From assembly GCA_036873755.1 (NCBI GenBank), contig JAVTVY010056900.1:186001-250000 (forward strand): a stretch of 64,000 nucleotides of DNA, given 5' to 3'. Under the pieces are notes generated by a model, which worked only from the letters and a program-made list of their open reading frames with translations, was not told the DNA's origin and did no database searches. The position numbers were made by a program, and so were the translations under genes. Position 1 is the stretch's first letter. Every line of letters begins with the position of its first letter. The DNA is from Hanleya hanleyi. Its lineage: Eukaryota > Mollusca > Polyplacophora > Lepidopleurida > Hanleyidae. Shown one piece after another: positions 27,901-39,900 of the stretch.

Positions 27901-30900
27901 TTCTTGCATGGTAAATTAGACAAGCGTTCTGAGAACCCAAACATCTTGCCTTGCGGGCCCACTGAATCTGCAGCAGTATTGAAAACATATATGTAGAGCA
28001 AATTTTCCATGTACAGGGGTAAATGTAATTTTTTGCCGAACAAAAACCGTATAAATGGAAATATACAAAGTCTGAACTGTGATAATTTGGACAAAAATTC
28101 ATATATCATTTCACATTTCATAAAATAGCACATGCACATCCTCGAATAGCAAGTGTCAAACTTGTCCAATGAAAGCCGACAACTTCAGCAAAATTTCATG
28201 TATAGCCATAGGTTTACATGTATGTACATTATTATTGGCAAATTAATAAGACAAAAAATTATTTTTATTTGAACAAAAATTTATATTTCATCTCTAATCA
28301 TCCAATGAAACCTGACAAATTCAGACAACTTTTCAGTACATTTTTTGTCCAACAAAAAACATTATAATTGACAAACTACTACATGTAAGTCCAAAACCTC
28401 ATAGTTCGGACACAAATTAATATTTCATCTCATAAATAGCACAGGTGCAACCTTCAATCATAAGAAACATGTACCAAGTATCATAATCATCTATTGACAG
28501 ATGACAACTGCAAGAACTTTCTATGTATGTAGGAGGCAATTTTGCTTAACGAGAAACTCAATGAATTGCCATGATTTGAACAAAAATTAATATTTCATCT
28601 CAAAAATCTCAAAAGGTACATCCACTAATCATAAGAAACATGTATCAAGTTTCACAATCATCCATTGACAGCTGACAACTGCAGCAAACTTTCTATGTAC
28701 ATGTGTACAGTACAGGCCTCGTCACAACTCAATATACCGGGGTAACACTACGGGAACAGAGCCCGGCAAGGCTTCTGTGTTACCGCGGGACTGCCCAAGA
28801 TTATATTATCAGCTGTGAAAAAGTGCCGACAGCATACCCCCAATGACCGGTCATCGAGTTTTTAACAAAGGCTGGCGCTCCATGTGGTCACTGGCTAGTC
28901 TCGACAGCATTGACTGGTGATTTACGGGTTTACAAAGGCTAGCGCTCCACGTGACCGTGCGTGAATACAGGCCAGCTTTGTGGATTGAAAACGTCCAGAA
29001 GTAAATCAAGATACATTACGGTACTCATTTAAATTAAATAAAACAAATGGTAAGTGTTCACAATCACGTGTGCATGTTTATCATTTTCCCAATGTTTGGA
29101 CGGCCCGGTAATGGAGTGCCGGTAATAACCGCTTTGCGAAATCTGTCGCCTCAAATGGAAATTTCTCAGAAAAGAGAGCGGCGTGAAAATGACATGCTGT
29201 TGTGGGTACATTCCGTATGTAGGTCGACAGCAGTGCGTGATAGTTGATCACTGCTGTGGTATTTTTCGGCCTTGTTAATAGCTGCCAATCATTCCAAAGT
29301 GCCCCACGTGGGGCAAACATTTAGGCACCGTTTCCAATTATCGTTCGCGAATGAATCGTTTATTTCGTCAAATTTTCTCGAAGTCGCGATTTTCCAAGGC
29401 GCGAGGGAATGGGTTTTTTTCTTCAAAATAAACGATTCATTCGCGATCGCTGTTCGAATGGTTTTTTTTTTCTGTTGGCAATCGTTTTTCAATCGAGAAA
29501 ATTCTCGCGAATAAAAAGCGATATCGCGTTTCAATCGCTTTTTAATCGAGAAAATATAAACGATTGAAAAAAAACGATCGAGGATTATAGCCGAAAGTAG
29601 TACGCCATTGGTTCAGCCTGACTGACCCGCATACACGTTCGAGTTTCTAATAGCTAAATAATATATAGCCCTCCCGAGTATGAGGGCTATAGGTCGGCCT
29701 CAGTCACCTCCAGCGAGGGTTTTAGATAATTTTATTACGAATCACCCACCTCTGAAACTTCCGTACATCTAATCTCTATCCCCTCCTGCGCACTATTTTA
29801 AAATCTTGCACACTATTGTGAAATAGTGACGCATATATCGCCCCTTAATTTTCCAGTCGAAAACTTCAACTCTCTACGCGCCATGTTGGTGACGTCACGC
29901 TATATGTGTATATGGGCCATTTGCAATTGAACATGGCGCGCGAAGTGAAAGTCGTCGACTGGAAAATTCAGACGGCGATATATTCGTTACTGACTTCTGT
30001 GGTGCGCAGGCCACAAGCTATCTTCCAGGCAGCTCTTCTCAGAGGTGGTGATACCATCTACCTAGCACCCGGAGGGCTAATTCAGCCCTGCCACTGGCTG
30101 CCCAGCTAGTTTCCTAACACTTCCAGTCAGACTATATAAAGTTCGATCATTTTTTCTTCTTCCTTTTCCATTCTTTGCCTAGTGTAAAACTATAGCGTGT
30201 TTCTGTACAGTTGGCGGTTATATAGATACGATGGGGATATTGAAAGAAATTGAAAAAAAAAAAATCTATATATATACATAGGAATAATGGTTATGCATAT
30301 AATTATAACTTCATATTTACATATATTTTGTACGGGACACAGACCCGGATATGGTCAGATTGGGTCATTTGCACTTGCAATTTCGTCTATTATTTTGGGT
30401 ATTTCTGTGTTTTAAAGCTGGTATTATTCCAGATTTCTTGTGTAGTATTTTCGTGAACGTTTTTGGCATCTGTGCGGGCTGAAATTTTGAGTTGATTCGT
30501 CAGATTTTCGCTGTACGCGCGGTTTTTTGTCCTACGATCACCATTTTCCTTGTGTAGATAGATGGCGCTGTATTGAATATAACATTGTCATACGGGGTTT
30601 TGAGTCTTCGAAAGCACTTAATTATTAATATATAGCGCTGGCTATTTGTAAAAAATTTCACAACTGGTTAATCCAGTAAGAGATGAAATTATATACTATT
30701 CAGTTGGTTTTTGGCTTGAGCTTCCCTTTGGAATCATTCATTGTTCATTTATCAAAATATAAAATTAAAATAAAAAGTATTGTACATATGCGAATCCAAC
30801 CGTTATATGCGATTCAATCACCATTGTGATATGTATTTGATATAAATATGAAATCACTGCCGCGAATATTCTTATAATAAATAAAATTAACTTGATGGTG

Positions 30901-33900
30901 ATTTTTTGAACTTATTCACATCTCAATAGTTTAAAAACTGTACCAAAATATGAATGGATACCCTTTCCTAATGTATGTTTTACTATAACAAAATATACAT
31001 ATTTAATTACACTATTTTCACCTTAATTAACCTAGAAATTCTCGGCTGGAGGGCTAAGCTGTTCTGGGTTATCGCCATGCGCCCATTCACACCTCTATGA
31101 AGCCTGTGCCGTAATCATTCTGATAATGCAATCAACGACGAACTCAAATCCACCTATGACCTGTACCCGGTATTTACAAAACAAGATATTGTGACTATCA
31201 TCCTGTATTGTTTATACCAAGTTGCATGAATATATGAGGAAATTATCGAAAGTATGAAGGGAATGACTGGACATTAATACATTATCGACTCACACGATTA
31301 TTGAATAAACATGTAATTTTGTCATTCACGCTTCGCCAGAGTAAATCTGAGCGCGAACGTCACAGGAAGCATGGTACAGGTGGATGGATGGATGGATGTA
31401 CTTGGGCACTCCATCGCACCGCGATGGGCACAGGTCGTGCGAACACGCTGTGCAACCCGTTTCCCCCAACCCGCCCTGCACATGATCCCTCGTAACAGTG
31501 TCACATAGACACTGTTTAATCCCCACATTCTTATTAAACAATATACCTTCTCTTAATTCCCATAACTATAGAAGTATCACATAATATTTCCATCTGTCAA
31601 GCCCCCTCATTCTCTCTTCTCAGATCGATTCTTAGTGGCAACTTTGATTAATTATCACAATGGACACTCATAATTAAATCTCCCAATAGCCACTCATCCT
31701 CCCCATTCACTCAACATTTAAGGTATATGTGTAGATATTTCCAGCATACGCCCTACTTCGGCTTGTAGGAGACTATAGATCGTGAATCATATATATTATT
31801 CGGTTATCTTGCGCATTTATAAAGTATAGTATAGTAATATAGGTTTTTCCATCGACAAATCCGCAATCAACATTACATGTAGTTCCCAGTTCGCGGATAG
31901 AGCGGCGTACGACGGCAACACGGCCTATGTGTCAAATATCACTCCGCCTCACGATTCTCTCGCGCCTTGAAAAAAACCGATTCTCTCGCGATTGAAGATT
32001 CGCGATCAAGAACGGATCGCGCATGGGTAAACGATTCAAAAACGATATCGCGAGAGAATGGTTTTTTCCAGAAAAGGTTCAATCGTTTTTTCTCATTTTT
32101 TTTCTCGATATCCTCGCGACTGATTCGCGACTGATCGTTTTTCAATCGAGAAAATTGAAGAAAAATCGCGACTGAAGAAAAAACGATTAATGGAAACGAT
32201 CCCTTATATTTTCATGGTAATATTCATTTTTGAGTGTTTCATGTGGAGTCCTGGTGTTCGGTGTCTTGTACATTTCAATTAATTAGCTGCCAATCATTCC
32301 GAGAGTCTTGCGGTTCTGTTTAACGCCAATCAAGAAATGTTCACGGTTATGAACGTTAATCTTTCAAATTGTATCAATCTGTATCAAGCTAGCGGAATTG
32401 TAATATTATCGTTGGTACAACAAATAAAATAAAAACGCACCTGTTCATTAAAGATATTTACCACTTTTATTTATGGAGTATCGTTAACCTTCGTTTAGCG
32501 GTAGTCATCAGATTTTCCCCCCGCAATAAATGCTGAATATACCAGACACTGCATGTTGCAAAAATCAGTCTATCATGCACTTGGTCTTTTTCGCTGTTTG
32601 TGTAAAGAAATGAAGAGTGGCCTCGCGCTAAATTTGCATATGAATAGTGTCGGTAGCAAGTCTTGGGAATTGTCACTAGGCTCAAATGGAGAATCACAAG
32701 AAAAGTTTACTCATTTACTAACGATAATATAACTGTATATGGGCGAAAGTGTTCCTCGTGATCGTCGAACGTCGATCGGGATTTCGAGAACCTCCCTAGT
32801 GTTAATTTGGATTAATTTGTACTTCCGTGCACGACCAAATGTTCGTCTTTTGTCGAAACAGACGAGCATCCTGTTTAACAGGGAAATAACTGAAGAGAAA
32901 AGAATTAAGAATGGTTAATCAACTCATTATAAGAGACAATTGGATGATAACAAGTGAAAAATCTTTATTGTGGTTGACTGTTCTGTTGATTTTTGTTTCC
33001 GGGTCGTGCTTGTTGAAACACAAGCCGGGCCAGAGCCGTAATTAAAATGAAACACAGCATCCCTTCCCCGATCTCTCCGTATGATAGAATTTATTTTATG
33101 CGTGGTGTTCATCGTATACTGGTATTTATCTTTGAAACGTGGTAACTTTAACTCACATAATGTGTAACCGAAAGGCCGGTACTGTAATTGCTTTAACGCG
33201 TGACTAAAAACTTGCACAGACGGACATGTTATGCATTCCGTTCTTTAACAAGTGATATCAAGTTTTGCAGCTAGCAAAATTCTGATGTGATAGTTTGTTC
33301 AATAAATAAAGTAAATAAATTCGGCTAGCTGTTGTATTATTCAGAAGGCTCGCGGTATTCACAGCTGATAATATACATGTAAGCTTGGGCATTCCCGCGG
33401 TAACAGAGAGGCGTTTCTGTGCTCTGTTGCCATTATCGCGGTACTTCTGAGTGTATGCATAAAGACATGCTGGCTGAATAGCGGTTCGTCAACACGTGCC
33501 GTCGACGGGGCGCCGTTTGTTGTCTCGGCTGACTATCGAGGCTTGAATGGATATTATGGAGCTAAGTTTCGTCTGTACTTACGGCGCATGCAGACATAAC
33601 GGGGGACGGTAATTAGTCTAGTGATTAGGCTTAAACTGTACCGCGATAATAGTGCGGCAACTACCCCGGTATACTTGAGTTGTGACGAGGCCTGTACTGT
33701 ACATGTAACATGTAGAAGGCATACATGTACAATTTTGCTAAACAAGAAACTCAATGAATTGCCATGATTTGGACAACAATATTTCATCTCAAAAATAGCA
33801 CAGGTACATCCTCTAATCATAAGACACATGTGTATCAAGTTCGATAATCATCCAGTGACAGATCACAACTGCAGAAAACTTTCTAGTACAGATGTACATG

Positions 33901-36900
33901 TGCCCTTCAGCTAAACGAAAAACTCTATCAGAGATTTTAACATGGAATCCCCAGGGGTAGCGCCATAACTGAACCCCCAGGTGGAATACCCACCCCACAT
34001 ATTTTTTCGAATATTTTTCCAAATTTTTCTTGATTTTTTTTTCAATCTGCTAAATCAAAAACCTTATCATTCCACCGACACCGATGACGCCATCCTCTTC
34101 CCCCCCCCCCTCACAATATCTCCCCTTTACTTCGTAAGTCGAGATAAAAATGAGATGGGTTTAATACATATCAGGCACTTTGAGGTGTAGGAGGCACAAA
34201 CTGTGTTCTAGATGTGTTTACACCCACCATTGGAATTCCCCCATGAGGCTTTGTTCACGTAGTCCCTCAAATAGGTTTTAAAGTAACTTCGATAGGGGTA
34301 CAAATGACATAGCACACATTACCTTACGCTCCGTCATTCTCCTTGAACTTCCATCTGGGTCATAAACCTTCTTGCCTTTTTTAACTTCCACTGTACAAAA
34401 AAGGGAAAAATACAGAGAGAATTGTATTCTGGGTTGTTTTCTTGCAATATATCTCCATATTAGGGTATTTGTTAAATCTCACTGACCTCAATGAATCTGT
34501 GATCTCACCGATTTCAACAAATCTCACTATGACACTGGCTGGATTTATTTGGGGTAATTGCGTGGCCCCCGGTTTGACCGGAGGCCCCGGTTTACACTTG
34601 ATAATTGGACGAGTGGTGCACACATGACACCCTGGCTGATGCCCGGTATCTGGGAATCAGACGGGAGAGCAGAATTGATGTAAATTCTGAATCTATAATG
34701 GATCGTGTCAAAATCTTGACTTTGACAATGTAATATGAATTGTCTGCGAGTCCAAAATCATCTACCATGTATTCTTGCTATCAGCATCACCAAGATTAAC
34801 ATCTGACATTAAATATTCTAATGGAGAATGATATATTTTCTTGTTAGTTTACAGTTCCTAACTTTCTAGCAGGTAAAATTTCTGAGGCTTGATTTGTCTC
34901 TGTCACTGAGGGGACCCCACCACATAATCAGGATCCAAGTTTGCCTAAATCCAATCTTGCAAATGTAACCAAGCTCAGGACTCAATAATCTGTCAAAGTG
35001 TGGGAAAGCCAATGCACTCGCCTTCCAGCAGCAAAGACACCCTATCCTGAAAGACTATTATATACATGAATGGAGAGAAAGTGAGGTGGTCGATTGGTCA
35101 GGAGTGCCAGTTTTCTACCGTCGGTGATTGGGTGCCACTCTGTGCAGGTTGCATAGACATCACCCTCGGAGCAGTTCTACATGTAGTATCTGTGCTTTAC
35201 CGAGGCTGGGACAGAATGTAACTAGGGATATGAAATGCGGCCCCTCTTAGTGATCCACTGTCAGTCTTGCTAATTGATATGTTAATGAGTAATTACAGCT
35301 GTTGTGATTGGTTACTTAGTACGATCTAATCTCCGAATGGCTTGTTGCAGGCGAACTGCCATGTGCGTTAACAGTGGTTCAGGCAGTTCCTTCCAGCCGT
35401 CCATTTTATATGAAATATAAATAGAAAATAAAATAGTGCAAAACGTAAAGAATCATAATGTAAGTTGCCATATTTGTCAAATAAAGCATTGTGATTGACT
35501 GGCTGCTAAACCCGTACAGGTGCGACCCTTAAACAACTTCCATCAAAATCTGGCTGTGAACATTCCCTCCTAATAGTTTTTACCGTGGCTTACTAAATGT
35601 ATCTGCAATTATATTGGAAAGACCGATTTTCTTATATGAGACGATGATGATGATATACCATAGAAGTATGATGAAGATTTCTCATCACGTTTTCAACTCT
35701 GTGTTGACCAATGTGTATTACAACTCGTAAACTCTTAGGTGGCTGAGCAGGGCAAATAAACATTGAAGGTTTATACAGGCCAAGTGCAGGAATAATATAC
35801 ATGCCAGTCAGCTCAGCTCTCTATATAATTCAAGGCATTGACAGCGGAGAGTATTATTTTTACTGATCGTTCAGGCAGGACGAGGGGTTAAAATAGACAA
35901 CCTGAAAACGCACTTTATAATTTCACAATTGACAAATAAAATATATCATGTAAAGGAAGAGAACCCAAAGTAAGTCATGAAGAAAACCAACCACCAGAAA
36001 AAATACTGCAAAAACGTATTTTGATCACAAACTCGGACAATCATTGTGCAAATTGTTAAGAAATCGAGACATTTTGCATTCTCGAATGATTTCACGAGTA
36101 TTTTCATTTAAAAAACAAACATATAAAAATCAATAGTTTTCCATTTTTGTAAATCACTTGCCTGCAAGGATTGGAAACATTAGCAGAGATATAATGCAAA
36201 TAAATTTATTAATAAGAGGTTAGAATACAAAACAAGTGAAAATGATGAAGTTCATGTGGCTGCTGCCCAGGCATTCCTAATTGTGTAATGAGTCTGCGAG
36301 AGAATATTACACAATAGGAGGCATTCTTATTGTGTAATAAGTCTCAGCGACTCTCACCAGGCGAGCATGCGAGGCATACATTCAATGAGAGCTCGCTGTG
36401 GCTCCTTTGATCTCGGGCTTTGATTCATATCCCTAGTTATATTCTGTCCCAGTCTGAGGTAATAGTGTCATCCTAACATATAATAGGATATTAATAATTT
36501 TGGTTATCATGAGGATTTTCATTGCTACTAAGGGCTGCTCCATTTAATACGAAGCTGCGCATCTGAAAACCCCTCGGCTCTGGGCGCCAGCCATTCATAA
36601 TGTATTCAATTTAAAACAAGACTTCAGGAACACCAAGCAGTCAAGTAACAAATATACAGATTATGAAAAATTTTGCCATTAGAAATTGCCTCAAACGTTT
36701 CCGTCCAATCAGAGAAACCGGTATTCATTACATAAGTCTGTTGATGCATCGACGATGTATACCAAATTTTACATCGAACATTTGAAAATTATCTGAGATA
36801 GAGATCCCTAATGATTTCGCATAAATTAAAGATGGCCGCCCATCCTTCCCACCACTCAGAGAAACTGATGTGGTTATTCATTACAAGTCTCTTGATACAT

Positions 36901-39900
36901 AGATTCTGTATACCAAGTTTCATATAGAACACTGAAATGGTATCAAAGATAAACATCATTAAAGATTTTGCATAAATTAAAGATGGCCACCAAGGTTTCT
37001 GCCCAAGCAGAAAAACCAGAACTGTCTATCGATACATCGATGATGTATACCAAATTTTACATTGAGCACTTGAACCGTATCAGAGATATAGATCATTAAT
37101 GATTTCGCATAAATTAAAGATGGCCGCCCATCCTTCCCGCCGCTCAGAGGAACCGATGTGGTTATTCATTGCAAGTCTCTTGATACATCGATGCTGGATA
37201 CCAAGTTTCATATAGAACACTGAAATGGTATCAAAGATATATATCATTGAAGATTTTGCATAAATTAAAGATGGCCGCCAAGGTTCCGCCCAATCAGAAA
37301 TGCCAGAACTGTCATTTATCATAAGTCTATTGATGCTTCGATGATATATACCAAATTTTACATCGAGCACTCGGACAGTATCAGAGATAGAGATCATTAA
37401 TGATTTTGCATAAATTAAAGATGGCCGCCCATCCTTCCCACCACTCAGAGGAACTGATGTGGCTATACATTGCAGATCTCTTGATACATCGATGCTGTAT
37501 ACCAAGTTTCGTATAGAACACTTGAATGGTATCAGAGATATATATCATTGAAGATTTTGCATAAATTAAAGATGGCCGCCAAGGTTTTCACCGAATCAGG
37601 GAAACTGGTTTGGTCATTCCTTTGAAGTTTCTTGATGCATCGATGATCTATACCAAGTTTCACACTGAACAGAGAAATGGTACCTAAGATACACAAGATT
37701 AATGATTTCGCATAAATTAAATATGGCCGCCAAAGTTTCACACCAATCAGGTCCGGATTCAATAGGGTTCTGGGTCATGAGCATATGGATGTGCAGTGCA
37801 AGTTTGGGGTGCCTAGGGTAAGTCGTTCTAAAGATATCTTGGTAACAAGAAAGCTGTGATGGTTTCGCATAAATTAAAGATGGCCGCCAAAGTTTCTAAT
37901 CAATCAGGTCCAGATTCAATAGGGTTCTGGGTCACAAGCATACGGATGTGCACTGCAAGTTTGGTGTGCCTAGGGTAAGTCGTTCTGAAGATATCTTGGT
38001 AACGAGAAAGGTGTGACGGACAGACGGACGGACGGACAGACGGCCAGACGGACAGACGTACATGACGACGACAATACCCTTCGGCCAAATTTTGGCCGAG
38101 GGGTAAAAAGGTATGGGAGGGGCAGAAGGCAGCTTTGAATTATACCCCACCACCCATAGAAATTTTATTGGCCTTCCCAATGTTAGATTGAAGGGATTGA
38201 AGGGAATTTACCCATAGAATAATATATTGAGTGCCTTCCTCCCCTCCCATACCTTTTTGAATGGAACAGTGCTAAGTTCACTGGATATTTAATTTGCACT
38301 GACCGTGAAACATTTTCATATCTGCCTTGGAGTAATCATATGGTTTAAATGATTCATCAGCTGGACCAAGTACTTTCTCTTTCTTCTGCTTCGGTTCAAC
38401 ATTGTCTCTAAGAGAAACCTCTGGTTCCTCAGATTTCTTTCTTTTCTTTGGGTTCTGAAACTGAAAATAACATTACGGTACCTTCAAAGCCTCATGCTTG
38501 ATGAATATAAATAGGAGTTTTCAGAAACCATCTTTAATACACAGCAGTTCCAAGTTTTAGGGAAAATGGATCCATTATTGTTCTATTCCATAGTTAAGTA
38601 AGCATAGAACATTACTGCTTTAGTGGTCAAATGTATAGCTCCAAAATGTCAATGTATCTATCAAATGGTCTAAAAATTAAGACAACTGAATGGTACAATT
38701 AATGTGGGGAAAAGTCTCAATTCCTGATAAATCGATAAAACATACTATTTCATCTCATAAATAGGACAAGCACATCTTTGAAGCATGTTCAGGAAGCTTA
38801 CTAAGTTTGGGGGAACATCCATTCAAAACTCTAGGACTAGCCAAATACCAGTGCGATAGCTACATGGAAATTCATGGCAAAAAAGGCAAAGTCCAACACC
38901 TCATAAATCTGAAAAGAATGAATATTTCACCTCACAAATAGCAGGTGCACATCATCTGAGCAGAGTTTCGGGAACATCCAGTCAAAACTCTAGGACCAGT
39001 TTATTATACATGAGTGCCAAAGCTACATTGAAATTCATGGTGGAAATGACCAAGTCCAACACCTCTTAATTCTCTTAAGAATTAATATTTCACAAATATC
39101 GGGTGCACATCTTCGAAAGCATGTTCAACAACCCTGCCAAGTTTCAGGGGCCAGTCAAAACTATAGCACTAGGTGATTATAAAAGTTAGGTGGGACAGAT
39201 GGATGGACAGATGGATGGACGGATGGATGAACGAACTGAAACCATAAACACTTAATGCCACTCGGTCAATTCATAGCAGATGTATAATTAGGTTTAATTT
39301 CTCCTCCTATATTTTAACCAGTGATCCAATTTATCTGATAGTTCGGCTGATGCAAAGGTCACCCAAACTTGATGTGGTGGTGATTGAATAAACTTATTGA
39401 ATATTAGCACATTTCACTGCATATTGATAATGGACAGCCTACTACAGGAATAAGCAAAAGACCTAGCAAGAAATTAAAACCTTTATTATTTTGCTTATCA
39501 CTCTAAAGTTTGGAGAAATCAGTTATCATTTTCAATTAAAAGTTGTCGAACAACTAATTATTAGTGATGTGTGAAAGTTCCCAAGATAGATTTGCTTCAA
39601 ATACTGAAGTTAAATCTTCTATTGAACTGCAATCTGATGAATCAATCTCACCTGATGCACAAATGGTACAATAGTGTCTTCTTCTTCTTTAGACACAATA
39701 GGTCTGTCCACCATCTTCATTCCTGACAATAAACAAATGTGGAGATGTAAATGTAGCTATCAAAGATATTATGCTTTGTAAATGTTTCTGATGCCTGGCC
39801 CAGGAAGGAAGCATGATTGAGAGGAAAAACAGGCCATTTTTATCCATTCAGCCCCTCTATTTACACAAAGAATGCTAAATTGAACATTTTTTTAGGTTGA

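Larger units (their letters stand above)
29329..32198. mobile_element. Nested ~2.9-kb transposon C with dense subterminal repeats
   Basis: The ends are inverted (CGTTTCCAATTATCG on the left; CGTTTCCATTAATCG when the right end is reversed). Each end carries about 250 bases packed with short motifs such as AATCGAGAAAAT, TCGCGA, AACGATT and their complements (29,335-29,580 and 31,955-32,195). A direct repeat TAGCTGCCAATCATTCC lies outside both ends (about 29,278 and 32,283). No clear short target duplication is seen. The interior is AT-rich and has no recognised transposase. Confidence 0.75.
28705..33702. mobile_element. ~5-kb DNA transposon D, inserted in repeat L
   Basis: Terminal inverted repeats begin GTACAGTACAGGCCTCGTCA and extend about 40 bases to ATACCGGGGTA. 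A further inverted block (GTTACCGCGGGAnTGCCCAAG ... ATTATCAGCTGTGAA) lies at about 28,778 on the left and about 33,360 on the right, so the right end carries roughly 240 additional bases between the two blocks. A possible 4-bp duplication (ATGT) flanks the element at 28,701-04 and 33,703-06. No transposase frame is recognisable, so it is non-autonomous or decayed. Element C is nested inside. Confidence 0.82.

Noticed and set aside
29906..30109. 67-codon plus-strand frame in element C
   Set aside because: Its start lies in an imperfect palindrome and its tail is not protein-like; no homologue recognised.
37080..37505. 141-codon minus-strand frame with repeated AAIFNLCEIINDLYL-like text
   Set aside because: It follows the ~145-bp monomers of element Y2, and an equivalent broken frame is in Y1; no splice or start context.
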